Source of the DNA: Vibrio azureus
Lineage (GTDB): Bacteria > Pseudomonadota > Gammaproteobacteria > Enterobacterales > Vibrionaceae
Direction of reading: 5' to 3'
DNA length: 64,000 bases
Assembly (NCBI RefSeq): GCF_002849855.1
Contig: NZ_CP018617.1
Coordinates: 992,001 to 1,056,000 of the forward strand
The translations under genes were made by a program, and so were the position numbers. Below are positions 17,362-25,208 of this stretch, piece by piece. The notes below the pieces were generated by a model, which saw only the letters and a program-made list of their open reading frames with translations, ran no database searches and was not told the DNA's origin. Each line of letters opens with the position of its first letter. Position 1 is the first letter of the stretch.

Positions 17362-17829
17362 ATAAATTTCTGACAAATGACTGATCTGCTTTACATTGTG
17401 AGCTGTGCTATGGCTTTGTTTTGTCGGATTAAACCAAATTACCTCAATGCCCACTGTTATTGCTGGTTCGATGTCTTTGTCGTAAGTGTCACCGACCATC
17501 ACTACTGATTTTGCGTCTACATTTAACCTTTCGATTATTCTTTCGAAAAACTCTGGTGTGCCCTTACCTATACCGAGGTTTGCTTTGCAGAAATAGCCTG
17601 AAATATACTGAGATAAACCAACTCGGTTAAATGCATTTTTAATGTCATTTTCGGATGAATCTGCTGCATTTGTAGCAACATAAACGTTGTTATTGAGCGA
17701 TAGCTTCCTTAGAACATCCAGTGCGCCATTTACAGCCTGAACGGTTACCCAGTCACACATTTTCCCTCTCTGACCTGGAAAATCGATCATGAGTGTATCG
17801 CCCCAATCAAATAGATAAATCTTGGTCAT
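17356..17829 (-). CDS. HAD-superfamily hydrolase
   Basis: Small HAD phosphatase-like protein of about 157 aa. The start at 17829 (MTKIYLFDWGDT) is set by GGAGG five bases upstream. Motif I is FDWGDTLM, keeping the nucleophile Asp and the DxxDT layout; motif II is the threonine in VYVATNAAD near residue 53; motif III/IV is VVMVGDTYDKDIEPAITVGIEVIWF near residues 115-140. The missing large cap suggests subfamily I with a short cap. Stop codon lies in an attC-like site. Its substrate (probably a phosphorylated metabolite) cannot be read. Confidence 0.88.
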   Translation of the reverse strand: MTKIYLFDWGDTLMIDFPGQRGKMCDWVTVQAVNGALDVLRKLSLNNNVYVATNAADSSENDIKNAFNRVGLSQYISGYFCKANLGIGKGTPEFFERIIERLNVDAKSVVMVGDTYDKDIEPAITVGIEVIWFNPTKQSHSTAHNVKQISHLSEIYM

Positions 17830-17854
17830 TTTGCCTCCTTGCACAAAAAACCAT

Positions 17855-18079
17855 TTAAGTGATCACTACAAAAATTTCTTCTGGATAAATGTGACTTTTT
17901 GCACCAAGCGCCTTTGTATAAAACCCATCTTTAAAACGAGTTAATCTTGTATAATCACCGCTAACGCTATCTTCAGATAAGGTAATTTGACTTAAATTAC
18001 CGTCTGAACCTTCAATGCACTCCCACTCTTTACCACTTGCTTCAGCCAATGGGTTCCAGTACTTTTTAGTCGATTTCAT
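17855..18079 (-). CDS. Truncated ChrR-like cupin protein
   Basis: A 74-aa product that matches the first half of an anti-sigma ChrR-type cupin: a WNPLAEASGKEWECIEG start, LTRFKDGF and then SHIYPEEIFVV. In full-length relatives PEEIFVL leads into the rest of the barrel and a second metal ligand, but here it is followed by IT and a stop. So the gene is probably a truncation or a minimal remnant. It sits between the HAD gene (26 bp) and an attC-like site. Confidence 0.6.
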   Translation of the reverse strand: MKSTKKYWNPLAEASGKEWECIEGSDGNLSQITLSEDSVSGDYTRLTRFKDGFYTKALGAKSHIYPEEIFVVIT

Positions 18080-18094
18080 ATCGTTTCCTCCATG

Positions 18095-18161
18095 AGACTC
18101 CTAAAGGATGGGCAACGCAATACCAAAGCCGCTGCGCCCCTCTTGAGCAGTTTGTTATGCG
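18095..18161 (-). repeat. VCR-like attC site overlapping the GST gene stop
   Basis: On the minus strand GCATAACAAACTGCTCAAGA, then GGGGCGCAGCGG, TATTGCGTTGCCCATC and CTTTAGGAGTC. TAACAAAC-GCTCAAGAGGG is almost the left end of the Vibrio cholerae repeat, and GCGTTGCC-CTTTAGG resembles its right part; the final core GTTA is lost. The GST stop codon TAA is part of the site, as in integron cassettes. Confidence 0.65.
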
Positions 18162-18763
18162 CATGGTTGACACATACCAACGTAACATTCAAAATCTTGA
18201 ATCTCTGAAATCCAACGCTGAATATTTGGATACTTTTCTAGATCAAAGCCCCCTTCATGCGCAACGTGCGTGTAAGCGTACAATGCAATGTCTGCAATGC
18301 TAAACTGCTCACCAACTAAATAAGCTGATTTAGATAGTTGCTTGTCCATAATCGATAACGCTTTATTACCGCCTACTTGCAACGAAAGATATTCTTCAAC
18401 TCGATGTTCAGGCATGCCAAGATATTTTTGAATAAACCTTGCTACTGCAACATAAGGCTCATGTGAGTATTGCTCAAAGAAAAGCCACTCGTAAACTTTT
18501 GCTTTTTCATATCTGTCCGTTGGCAAATATTCAGTACCCTCAGCAAAATAGCCAAGAATGGCATTTGATTCACACAGCACCCTATTATCATCAAGTACAA
18601 CTGTTGGGATTTTTCCATTAGGATTTAAAACTAAAAATTCATCTGATTGCGTTTCTTTATTCAAAATATTTACATGTTGCCATTCATGATCAACGCCTAA
18701 CAACGAAAGTAAAAGTTTAACTTTAAAGCAGTTGCCCGACTGATCATCACCATAAACTAACAT
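18155..18763 (-). CDS. Glutathione S-transferase family protein
   Basis: Cytosolic GST of 202 aa. The N-terminal thioredoxin-like domain begins MLVYGDDQSGNCFKVKLLLSLLGV, with the usual SxNxxKv pattern, and contains NPNGKIPTVVLDD and the glutathione-binding pair ESNAIL near residue 66. The C-terminal helical domain has LVGEQFSIADIALYAY (the SIADI N-capping box). I start at the ATG at 18763, which has GGAG five bases upstream; the GTG six bases earlier is too close to that site. Ends within an attC-like site. Likely a detoxification enzyme. Confidence 0.9.
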   Translation of the reverse strand: MLVYGDDQSGNCFKVKLLLSLLGVDHEWQHVNILNKETQSDEFLVLNPNGKIPTVVLDDNRVLCESNAILGYFAEGTEYLPTDRYEKAKVYEWLFFEQYSHEPYVAVARFIQKYLGMPEHRVEEYLSLQVGGNKALSIMDKQLSKSAYLVGEQFSIADIALYAYTHVAHEGGFDLEKYPNIQRWISEIQDFECYVGMCQPCA

Positions 18764-18950
18764 ATACACTCCTTGTATTATTGCGATTTAAACGCATAGT
18801 GGCTATTAAATAAAACCTCCACATTGAAATACAGAATTTTTCTATCTATTACCTTGATGATGTAAACCATGTCCCATTTTTATGCAAAATAGCAGCAAGC
18901 ATCACCAATGCTCGAAGTTCTCATCTTATTATGTGCTTAATCAAATCAAG

Positions 18951-19334
18951 TCAGTACCAAGTTGTTAGATAGTTTGTACGCTCTTTGGTCATTTCAATTT
19001 CACACTCCAAGCGAGCTTCGTTTCGCTGGCTACCCCCACTCTGGAGTACATAAAATGCATCACAATTGGATTTTTTGAATTGGAGCCAACTTCTTTGACT
19101 ACTGAGCAAACTTTGCTTAAGTTCAGCAGAGTCCACAAGGGAGCTATCAGATAGATCTCCTGAATTGATACGATTCATTATGTTTTTATAAACTTCATTC
19201 AACTCTTTATCTGCCACTTCAAAACTCCTCTGAAGTGTGCACAAAGAGCCCAATAATTGACAATCTTCGACGTTACTCTCCGCAGAAAGTAAGAACGATG
19301 AACTGTAAAGAATCACAACCAAAAAATTACGCAC
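18951..19334 (-). CDS. Exported LprI-like (DUF1311) protein
   Basis: A 127-aa exported protein of the DUF1311/lysozyme-inhibitor LprI family. A signal peptide (MRNFLVVILYSSSFLLSAES) is followed by the family pattern ADKELNEVYKNIMNRI, then LLSSQRSWLQFKKSNCDAF and LECEIEMTKERTNYLTTWY. Four cysteines in the mature part fit two disulfides in the periplasm. Family members inhibit lysozyme or are of unknown use. An attC-like end (GCAGGCGTTATGTGC) lies just upstream of the start. Confidence 0.85.
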   Translation of the reverse strand: MRNFLVVILYSSSFLLSAESNVEDCQLLGSLCTLQRSFEVADKELNEVYKNIMNRINSGDLSDSSLVDSAELKQSLLSSQRSWLQFKKSNCDAFYVLQSGGSQRNEARLECEIEMTKERTNYLTTWY

Positions 19335-19349
19335 TTAACTTACTCCTAC

Positions 19350-19373
19350 TAATTAGCACATAACGCCTGCATC
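19350..19373 (-). repeat. Partial attC-like end upstream of the LprI-like gene
   Basis: On the minus strand GATGCAGGCGTTATGTGC resembles the closing end of a VCR. The expected remainder is not seen; a dispersed-repeat copy begins 16 bp further on and may have interrupted it. Confidence 0.4.
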
Positions 19374-19388
19374 ATTTACAAAGTCTCA

Positions 19389-19593
19389 TATACCCGAGTG
19401 ACCTCAAGGTGTTTGATTCAGAGCGAGGTCACTGAGTTGAATTCAAGGAAGACAACGAAGCAGAATTACAGGCTCTTTCTTATTTTTTCAAGAAGAACGG
19501 TTGTATGATTCAAGAAGTCGGCTCAGTGACACGCTCCCCAAGGGCGAGTGGCCTTAACTCTCAGGCGCGGCATCTTGAGGTTATTTGGGTATA
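19389..19593. repeat. Internally deleted copy of the long TATACCCAAGT repeat
   Basis: Same left 165 bp as the long copies, then CTTAACTCTCAG joins straight to GCGCGGCATCTTGAGG. About 80 bp are missing, including one arm of the inner inverted repeat. It fills the larger part of the 19335-19767 gap. Confidence 0.8.
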
Positions 19594-19660
19594 TAAGTTA
19601 CCACACTCTTTCATTGCGTTTTTACTGATTTAATGACAGAAATTATAGTATGTTGTTAAG
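19592..19660 (+). repeat. Direct repeat, left copy
   Basis: About 69 bp beginning TATAAGTTACCACACTCTTT. The first 43 bp match the copy at 20783 with one mismatch; the remainder is diverged. The two copies bracket the lipoprotein gene and the 20312 gene. Confidence 0.75.
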
Positions 19661-19767
19661 TTACAACAGTCTATCTCATCGTAGGAACAGAGCTATTTTG
19701 TCTTTCATTTGACAACAAAGTCATTTAAAAATAGGATTATCATTAATTTGTAAAATAGGATTTTTCA

Positions 19768-20301
19768 ATGAAGCAAATAGCCTTTTCTTTGTTCATATTT
19801 TTGTTGGTGGGGTGTTCAGGAAAACCGAATGAACAGCAACAAAATCAGTGGTCTTACGGCTCAACGGTAGCCGAACATACTATTACCCTTAAATACTCTA
19901 ACAGTAAGTCCCCTTCTCAGTTTCAAAGCTATAAGATCACATTCAATCTTGAAGAAGACGCTCCGACGTTTTCTTTTGATTTGTGTAATGATTTAAATGA
20001 AGAGGCTTCATGTCCAAGTACTTTTAGTTTAAAGCCTTATAATGATACTTCGGCTTTTTTAAATTATTCCCTTTACTTCCCTAGTGGTGTCAACAATAAA
20101 GATAGTAGTCCAAACGAGCAGTACGCTTTTGGTATGAGAGGGGGCAACTCCCTATTAGTAGAGTATAGTAATGTGTCTGGCTCTACCTACCTGTCGTACC
20201 ATCGATTAAATAAAGGTCCTGTTTTACTTCTTGCGCTGACTGATGAAGGCTCGGATATACCTTATATGACACTTGAGATTGTATCCAATTTATTACCTTA
20301 A
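19768..20301 (+). CDS. Lipoprotein of unknown function
   Basis: Not recognised. The 177-aa product has a lipoprotein signal peptide (MKQIAFSLFIFLLVGCSG) with the lipobox cysteine at residue 16. The mature part has alternating polar and hydrophobic positions (HTITLKYS, YKITFNL, APTFSFDL), suggesting a beta-sandwich, with one cysteine pair (DLCNDLNEEASC). Residue +2 after the Cys is Ser, so outer-membrane sorting is expected. Low GC compared with flanking core genes. Lies between direct repeats and converges on the 20312 gene with a 10-bp gap. Confidence 0.65.
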   Translation: MKQIAFSLFIFLLVGCSGKPNEQQQNQWSYGSTVAEHTITLKYSNSKSPSQFQSYKITFNLEEDAPTFSFDLCNDLNEEASCPSTFSLKPYNDTSAFLNYSLYFPSGVNNKDSSPNEQYAFGMRGGNSLLVEYSNVSGSTYLSYHRLNKGPVLLLALTDEGSDIPYMTLEIVSNLLP

Positions 20302-20311
20302 TCGTGGGATG

Positions 20312-20713
20312 TTACTTGCGATATTTTTGGTATATTGACTCGATTGAGTATTCGAAGAGTTGTTTGATATGTTGCTTAGCTTCTGCAATAGAAACAACCT
20401 CAAAGTCTACTGAAACCTTTTTACGACCAAAAATCCCAAGAAAACCAGGCTTCAATACCACATCCAGTGACAAAACTCCTTTATCCACCTCGACAGGTGT
20501 AAACTCATAGGAATCATGTATACCATCCATATCACCGATTGAGAAAACTAATCCACTTCCTTCCTCGAGCTCTATAGACAATTTAAGTTCTCTTTCCCAA
20601 GGGTAATTGGCAATGACTTCACAGATTTCACTATGAAAATTAAGAACCCTTTGGTAATTAACAAGTTTAGTACCATCTTCTCTAATTTGGTAAAAAGCGT
20701 TAACTAAAGCCAT
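20312..20713 (-). CDS. Cytosolic protein of unknown function
   Basis: Not recognised. The 133-aa product has no signal peptide or membrane segment and is acidic. Strands (ELKLSIELEEGSGLVFSI, KGVLSLDVVLKP, KVSVDFEVVSI) are followed by a C-terminal helix AKQHIKQLFEYSIESIYQKYR. Such small acidic single-domain proteins in accessory clusters are often immunity proteins, but nothing here proves it. It is downstream of the LRR-like gene on the same strand, 152 bp away, with a direct-repeat copy in between. Confidence 0.6.
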   Translation of the reverse strand: MALVNAFYQIREDGTKLVNYQRVLNFHSEICEVIANYPWERELKLSIELEEGSGLVFSIGDMDGIHDSYEFTPVEVDKGVLSLDVVLKPGFLGIFGRKKVSVDFEVVSIAEAKQHIKQLFEYSIESIYQKYRK

Positions 20714-20782
20714 GCATCATCCTTATTCTATAAACGCTACATTATGCATTAAATCGTAAGTAGCGCGGTCACTTCAATTATC

Positions 20783-20851
20783 TATAAGCTACCACACTCT
20801 TTCATTGCGTTTTTACTGATTTAATAGCGGAAGTGATGGTATGCCGTTAAG
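20783..20851 (+). repeat. Direct repeat, right copy
   Basis: Begins TATAAGCTACCACACTCTTT and matches the copy at 19592-19660. Located between the 20312 and 20866 genes. Confidence 0.75.
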
Positions 20852-20865
20852 CTTTTAATCGTGAG

Positions 20866-21678
20866 TCAAGTGATATCCTCTAGGTGATATATGAGATCAT
20901 TTCTCATCCCTATAGGACTTTGCAGTAATCGTTCTTTTTCGCCATTCAAAAAACCACCTGTTATTTCTAGCTTTTTTAACTTTGGCAGATTGTTTCCTTC
21001 AAGAAATGCATCGGGGAAACGATAGCCGTACTGATCGTCGTCACAGTTCAAATCTATATACGCTTCTTCCAAGGCTGGATAATCTGATTCAAGCAATTTG
21101 TTCAGTGTAGAATGGCTTATGAAGCCGCCATTCGAACCTGTCACGAAATCCTCCAACGTTACCGAAATACTCTTGAGGCACTCAAAGTTCACAGCTTCTG
21201 TAAGCTCAAAATTGCCGTATAGGCCGAGTCGTTCTATTTTTGGGCTATTGTTGAGAATTTTTGTGATATCACCAAGCTGCCCGTACATACAGTGCGAGTT
21301 ACTAAATAGCTGCCAAACCCCTAAATCAAGTATCTTTAAATTAGGGAATCGAGCAACACTCACTTTGTTAACCAGCTCGGTGTAATTTTGGTGTTTGCCA
21401 ATCGCAAAAGAAGAGTTGCCTATGACAAGCTTCTCAATATGTTGCGGGTAATACGAATTTGCAAAATCAGAGACAAGCTGGACGCACTCCCCTCCAAGAT
21501 AGAAGTAAATGCCTTTCAGTTGATTAGGCATTTGATTCAATGCAGTCCATCCAAAGGCATCATTTTGAGGAACACCAAATAAACAATGCTCAAGAGGCAA
21601 ATTCCATTGACCTGGCGAGCTTTGTATACATCGATGTGCACTTGGCACTGATAGTGTAGACTGTTGAAACGTTCTCAT
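20866..21678 (-). CDS. Leucine-rich-repeat-like cytosolic protein
   Basis: A 270-aa protein with no signal peptide. Irregular LRR-like units are visible: HIEKLVIGNSSF, FPNLKILDLGVWQLF, SPKIERLGLYGNFEL, FECLKSISVTLEDF, YPALEEAYIDLN and LPKLKKLEITGGFL, spaced 25-45 residues, each with the LxxLxL core. It resembles cytosolic LRR proteins found in accessory and toxin-immunity loci, but I cannot name a family with confidence. A ribosome site (AGGTG) precedes the start. It lies downstream of the 21838 gene, with a hairpin between them. Confidence 0.65.
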   Translation of the reverse strand: MRTFQQSTLSVPSAHRCIQSSPGQWNLPLEHCLFGVPQNDAFGWTALNQMPNQLKGIYFYLGGECVQLVSDFANSYYPQHIEKLVIGNSSFAIGKHQNYTELVNKVSVARFPNLKILDLGVWQLFSNSHCMYGQLGDITKILNNSPKIERLGLYGNFELTEAVNFECLKSISVTLEDFVTGSNGGFISHSTLNKLLESDYPALEEAYIDLNCDDDQYGYRFPDAFLEGNNLPKLKKLEITGGFLNGEKERLLQSPIGMRNDLIYHLEDIT

Positions 21679-21715
21679 AGCACACCTATTCGTAACCGTT
21701 ATTGTATAATAAAGT

Positions 21716-21739
21716 TGAGGCGCCTAAATTGGCGCCTCA
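21716..21739 (-). terminator. Hairpin, probable terminator of the 21838 gene
   Basis: A perfect stem GAGGCGCC/GGCGCCTC with a 6-base loop, 99 bp past the stop codon. The following T-run is weak on this strand, so strength is uncertain. Confidence 0.5.
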
Positions 21740-21837
21740 GATTTATGTTTTTTTCGTTAAAGTTCATAGATAGGAAGGTTTACCTTGGAGTAATCAATCC
21801 GATCGTATGTATTTAAGATGAGAACTAGCACTATCTA

Positions 21838-22929
21838 TTATACGAAGAAATGATTTTTAGTGACAAAATTCTTGTTCATCTCATCTCTTTTTAACTCATG
21901 TTCGAGTAATTTACCAAATTTATGTTCTTTACCCACTTCTTTTATGATCTGATTTATAATTTTTTCCTTAAACTCGATAGGAAGCTCAAATAGCAATTCT
22001 CCATTATTTTTGTCAAAGGTATCTTTAGTCGAATCATGAGAAACAGCTTTGTCATCAACTGTTTTAAAATGGAATGTATTTAGAGTTCTAGACCTTCCAT
22101 AAAGCACGCTCGTATCGTGATTGGCAGCTCTAAGGAAACCTCCAGCACTCCTAAATCTTACGTCGGTGAGATCATTGAGAGAAAATCCAACATAGTCTTC
22201 TCTGGAGCCTCCGAGCTTTTCAACTAGCTGATCATGTGATGTGACGATATTATTATCAGCATCGCGCATTGCATGTTTCAAAGGTTGGCCGCCATCATGT
22301 GTCTGGCCTTTATATTTTTTACCCCAAACTGAATCTGTCGCATCCTCTCGTTCAGGAGCTAAAGGATAAAGAGAGAGAGCCCCACTTTTTATATTGACGA
22401 CCCCACAAAAAGAGTTTCCATCACTAGAACTATCAAGATAAGCTCTTGCTTCCTCGGTGCAAATTGGAGAAAATCTATCTAATTCAATATCTGAAACGAC
22501 TTTTGATTTCAGCGAACCAGACTCTGTTCTTGGATCAACAAAGGTATAAATAAATTGATCTGGATTCACATTAGACTGCTTTTTTTCTGCCGGAGTAGTC
22601 TGAAGCTTCGCTAAGAGTCTAGGGTCATATTTAGACGTATCAATTCTGTACTGAGAAAGATTACTCGACTTGGATGGTTGAGCCGACTTCTGGCTTACAT
22701 CTAATCTTATTGGAGATACTGTAATCTTAGATTCTTGATTATTAATTTCATTCTGATGAGACTTGTTACGCTGCTTAAAAAGCTTTTGGATTATAGTTGG
22801 TATATATTTCTTACTGCTAGTGGGTTTGACAACCCTTACGTTGTTAGCAAAATTGCCGTCCAAGCTTTTTGACTTTTCTGACTCCATAACTGATGATGTG
22901 TTACTTTCAACACCCTTAAATTTGATCAT
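21838..22929 (-). CDS. Large orphan protein, candidate secreted effector
   Basis: Not recognised. A 363-aa protein without signal peptide or membrane segment. Residues 1-120 are Ser/Lys/Asn/Gln-rich and appear disordered (MIKFKGVESNTSSVMESEKS), including a basic patch KLFKQRNKSHQNE. Residues about 130-340 look folded, with motifs CGVVNIKSGALSLYPLAPE, HDGGQPLKHAMRDADNN, EDYVGFSLNDL and LYGRSRTLNTFHF. A disordered head followed by a compact domain is how type III or VI effectors are often built, but no marker domain is seen. GC content is low. Its neighbours downstream on the same strand are the LRR-like gene and a small acidic gene. Confidence 0.55.
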   Translation of the reverse strand: MIKFKGVESNTSSVMESEKSKSLDGNFANNVRVVKPTSSKKYIPTIIQKLFKQRNKSHQNEINNQESKITVSPIRLDVSQKSAQPSKSSNLSQYRIDTSKYDPRLLAKLQTTPAEKKQSNVNPDQFIYTFVDPRTESGSLKSKVVSDIELDRFSPICTEEARAYLDSSSDGNSFCGVVNIKSGALSLYPLAPEREDATDSVWGKKYKGQTHDGGQPLKHAMRDADNNIVTSHDQLVEKLGGSREDYVGFSLNDLTDVRFRSAGGFLRAANHDTSVLYGRSRTLNTFHFKTVDDKAVSHDSTKDTFDKNNGELLFELPIEFKEKIINQIIKEVGKEHKFGKLLEHELKRDEMNKNFVTKNHFFV

Positions 22930-23168
22930 TAAATCATTCCTAGAGTTGTATATATTTAGATTGGCAAAAGCTTCTGAGCAAAAGTCACTTCTCTGAACAG
23001 CTCACTCTTAAAACTTAGGCGAATATACTCTGAGAATAAGTCAGTTAAAGCAAATGAAAAAAAATGACAATACTTGGCATACTTAAATCACCAATAAAAG
23101 AGGCGATCAAGGAACGTTCCTATTAATTTAGCACTGGCCGTTCCTGATTAATCATAATCTTCAGTTGA

Positions 23169-23681
23169 TTAACGTTGCTCCACAAAAATCAATTGATCGA
23201 CGTTAAAACCTTTTTCCGATGCCACCTGCTTAAAGTGTTCAACGATAGCACTGTCTACTGTTGGGGTTCTCGCCAGTAACCAAAGATAATCATGGTTGTA
23301 ACCAGAGATAAAGGCGTAATCCTCACCCTGTTCAAACACAACATAAGATGAATAGAAAGGACCAAAAAACGATACTTTTAAATGACCTACGTCTTCTGCA
23401 TCAACAAAGTAGGCCTTACCTTCAGCTTGAGTCCATTGCTGATCTTCATTGGAATAACCGCGATTGATCACAGCAATACCACCATCTGCTTGTGGTTGAT
23501 ATTCAGCACTGACTTGTGTCAAACCACGCTCAAAAGAATGATCGAGACGAGCAATTTCATACCACTTACCAAAATAAGGTTGTAGTTCAAAGTTTTTGAC
23601 AGGTTCAACCCCTTGTGGCATCGATGTACAGCCAAATAAAGTGGTAAGAAAAGCGCAGGAAAGAACTCTTAGATATTTCAT
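23169..23681 (-). CDS. blc: Outer-membrane lipocalin, Blc type
   Basis: Bacterial lipocalin lipoprotein of about 170 aa that binds fatty acids or lysophospholipids at the outer membrane. Start at the ATG at 23681 (MKYLRVLSCAFLTTLFGC), giving a lipobox Cys at residue 18; the ATG at 23699 adds six residues. Lipocalin motif 1 is FGKWYEIARLDHSFERGL (GxW near residue 40); later motifs AISGYNHDYLWLLAR-type (here FISGYNHDYLWLLART) match Blc. The C-terminal DQLIFVEQR is typical. Monocistronic. Confidence 0.93.
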   Translation of the reverse strand: MKYLRVLSCAFLTTLFGCTSMPQGVEPVKNFELQPYFGKWYEIARLDHSFERGLTQVSAEYQPQADGGIAVINRGYSNEDQQWTQAEGKAYFVDAEDVGHLKVSFFGPFYSSYVVFEQGEDYAFISGYNHDYLWLLARTPTVDSAIVEHFKQVASEKGFNVDQLIFVEQR

Positions 23682-23699
23682 TACATAACCTAAAAACAT

Positions 23700-24066
23700 T
23701 TAAACAAAAAATATTACTGTCTAGTGTGGTATATGGTTCAACCGATGTCATTTTATTTTTTGCTCTGTGGCACAGTGAGCTCTAACCTACCTATTACGTA
23801 AACCAGCCAACAAAGCTAACACTAACCCAACATAGCAAGTAAAGACATGTTTAATAAGAAGTTATATTCAATCATCTTGAAGTCACAGGGGTATACTGAT
23901 AAAGTTTCGGTTATGCCATTGCACTTAAGTTTTAAGGCTGACATTAAAATTGTGACAGCGTCACTCAAGGTAAGCATTCGTAGAGTATTGACATCCTCCT
24001 ATACCCAATTTAGTTATCAATAATGCTTCTTGAAATTAATAACTGCCCACTGAAGTATAAAAGGAT
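23700..24066. other. Intergenic region between blc and the AraC-type gene
   Basis: No gene is seen. At 23873-23895 it carries a right-half copy of the dispersed repeat (CATCTTGAAGTCACAGGGGTATA), and TATACCCAATTTAG at 23999-24012 is a possible degraded arm. Divergent promoters for the two flanking genes must lie here, but I cannot place them. Confidence 0.5.
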
Positions 24067-24897
24067 ATGATGAGTACGCTAAAATATTCTGATTTCAAAA
24101 TAAATCCGATTTTCCCAGAAATTATCACCTCCAAAGTGGAGAGCCTTGAGCAAAAGTGTACGCCTCATTTACACCTTGATTATGACATCACTTTCGTTAC
24201 CTCTGGTATTTTGAAACTTCAACTTGGTGATTCAACCCGATTCTATCATGAAGGGCAATTTTGCCTTCTTAACCCAGCGACGGTTCATCATGGCGAAGGC
24301 GTTGGGGATAAGCCACTCTCTATTAAAAATATAAAAGTTTCTCCAGCACAGATGCTTCAAGTGATGAAACTCAACAACCCAGAGAATACGCAATACCCAG
24401 CCTTCGACAGTTCACCTATTTTTGACCGTTCATTAAACCAGATATTTCAACACTTTTTTGATTTATTACGGGCCGATACCTGTCAGTACCAAGCTATCTC
24501 AGATGAAGGCTGGCGTTTCCTGCAAACCCTTGTCAACTATGCCTCTTTCCCCTCTTCTAAATCATCTGATGTTTCCCTCGACTTGCCTTTTGAAATCAGA
24601 ATCATGAAAGACAAAATCCGAGAAAAGCTGAAAATTCCTGAATTGGCTCAAAAAATGAACTTATCAGAACACTACTTTATCAAAAAATTCAAAAGGCTAT
24701 ATGGCATCACACCCTATCATTTTTTTATGCAGCTTAAGTTGGAGACAGCATTCCGTGAATTATTAAAACAGCAAGAAATACAAAAGGTCGCCTATGATTT
24801 TGGCTATTCTGATCAAGCTCATTTCACTCGTCTTATTAAAAAGCATTACGGCTATAACCCTAGAGCTATAGGCAACTTATTAAAAAGTCATAGTTAA
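24067..24897 (+). CDS. AraC-family transcriptional regulator
   Basis: A 276-aa one-component regulator. The N-terminal cupin-like sensor domain (about residues 20-100) has TPHLHLDYDITFVTSG and HEGQFCLLNPATVHHGEG, the usual His-rich AraC-binding pattern. The C-terminal double helix-turn-helix (about 185-272) has LKIPELAQKMNLSEHYFIKKFKRLYGITPYHF and VAYDFGYSDQAHFTRLIKKHYGYNP, the family signature. AAGGAT precedes the start. Its 3' end overlaps azlD by 32 bp in convergent orientation, so it is a candidate regulator of the neighbouring transporter, though this is only positional. Members with this layout often control amino acid exporters. Confidence 0.92.
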   Translation: MMSTLKYSDFKINPIFPEIITSKVESLEQKCTPHLHLDYDITFVTSGILKLQLGDSTRFYHEGQFCLLNPATVHHGEGVGDKPLSIKNIKVSPAQMLQVMKLNNPENTQYPAFDSSPIFDRSLNQIFQHFFDLLRADTCQYQAISDEGWRFLQTLVNYASFPSSKSSDVSLDLPFEIRIMKDKIREKLKIPELAQKMNLSEHYFIKKFKRLYGITPYHFFMQLKLETAFRELLKQQEIQKVAYDFGYSDQAHFTRLIKKHYGYNPRAIGNLLKSHS

Positions 24898-25207
24898 CGA
24901 TGATTAAGTGAGCCATCAACCCTCCCACAATTGCGATTAAAATATTTTTGCAGCACAAATAGAATACCGCAACAACCATGGCAGCACCTATCTGAGGCAG
25001 TCCGTAAGGCGCGGTTGTCACATCAATATCTAAAAAGGTATAGACGACTAACAAACACATGACGCCAAGTGGCATTTTAGAGCCGATATAAGTGATGTAC
25101 TCACTGGAAGTCAGTGCCCCTTTCATCAAAAAAGGCAGAGCTCTTAGTAAAAATGTCACGATAGAAACCGTCGTTATAACCAAAAAGACATTCCAGTCAC
25201 TGTGCAT
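24866..25207 (-). CDS. azlD: AzlD-family branched-chain amino acid exporter subunit
   Basis: Small inner-membrane subunit (113 aa, about four hydrophobic segments) of the AzlCD/YgaZH-type branched-chain amino acid exporter. Characteristic features: the conserved LLRALPFLM near residue 20 with its Arg-Ala-Leu-Pro, PLGVMCLLVVYTF, and a closing AIVGGLMAHLIIV. It follows azlC after one base. The end of the gene overlaps the convergent AraC-type gene. Confidence 0.9.
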   Translation of the reverse strand: MHSDWNVFLVITTVSIVTFLLRALPFLMKGALTSSEYITYIGSKMPLGVMCLLVVYTFLDIDVTTAPYGLPQIGAAMVVAVFYLCCKNILIAIVGGLMAHLIIVNYDFLISCL

Positions 25208-25208
25208 G

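Noticed and set aside
12167..23000. Prophage or genomic island with integrase
   Set aside because: No integrase, phage structural gene or transposase is visible, and no tRNA end is duplicated at its borders. A cassette-type origin fits better for the part up to 19.4 kb.
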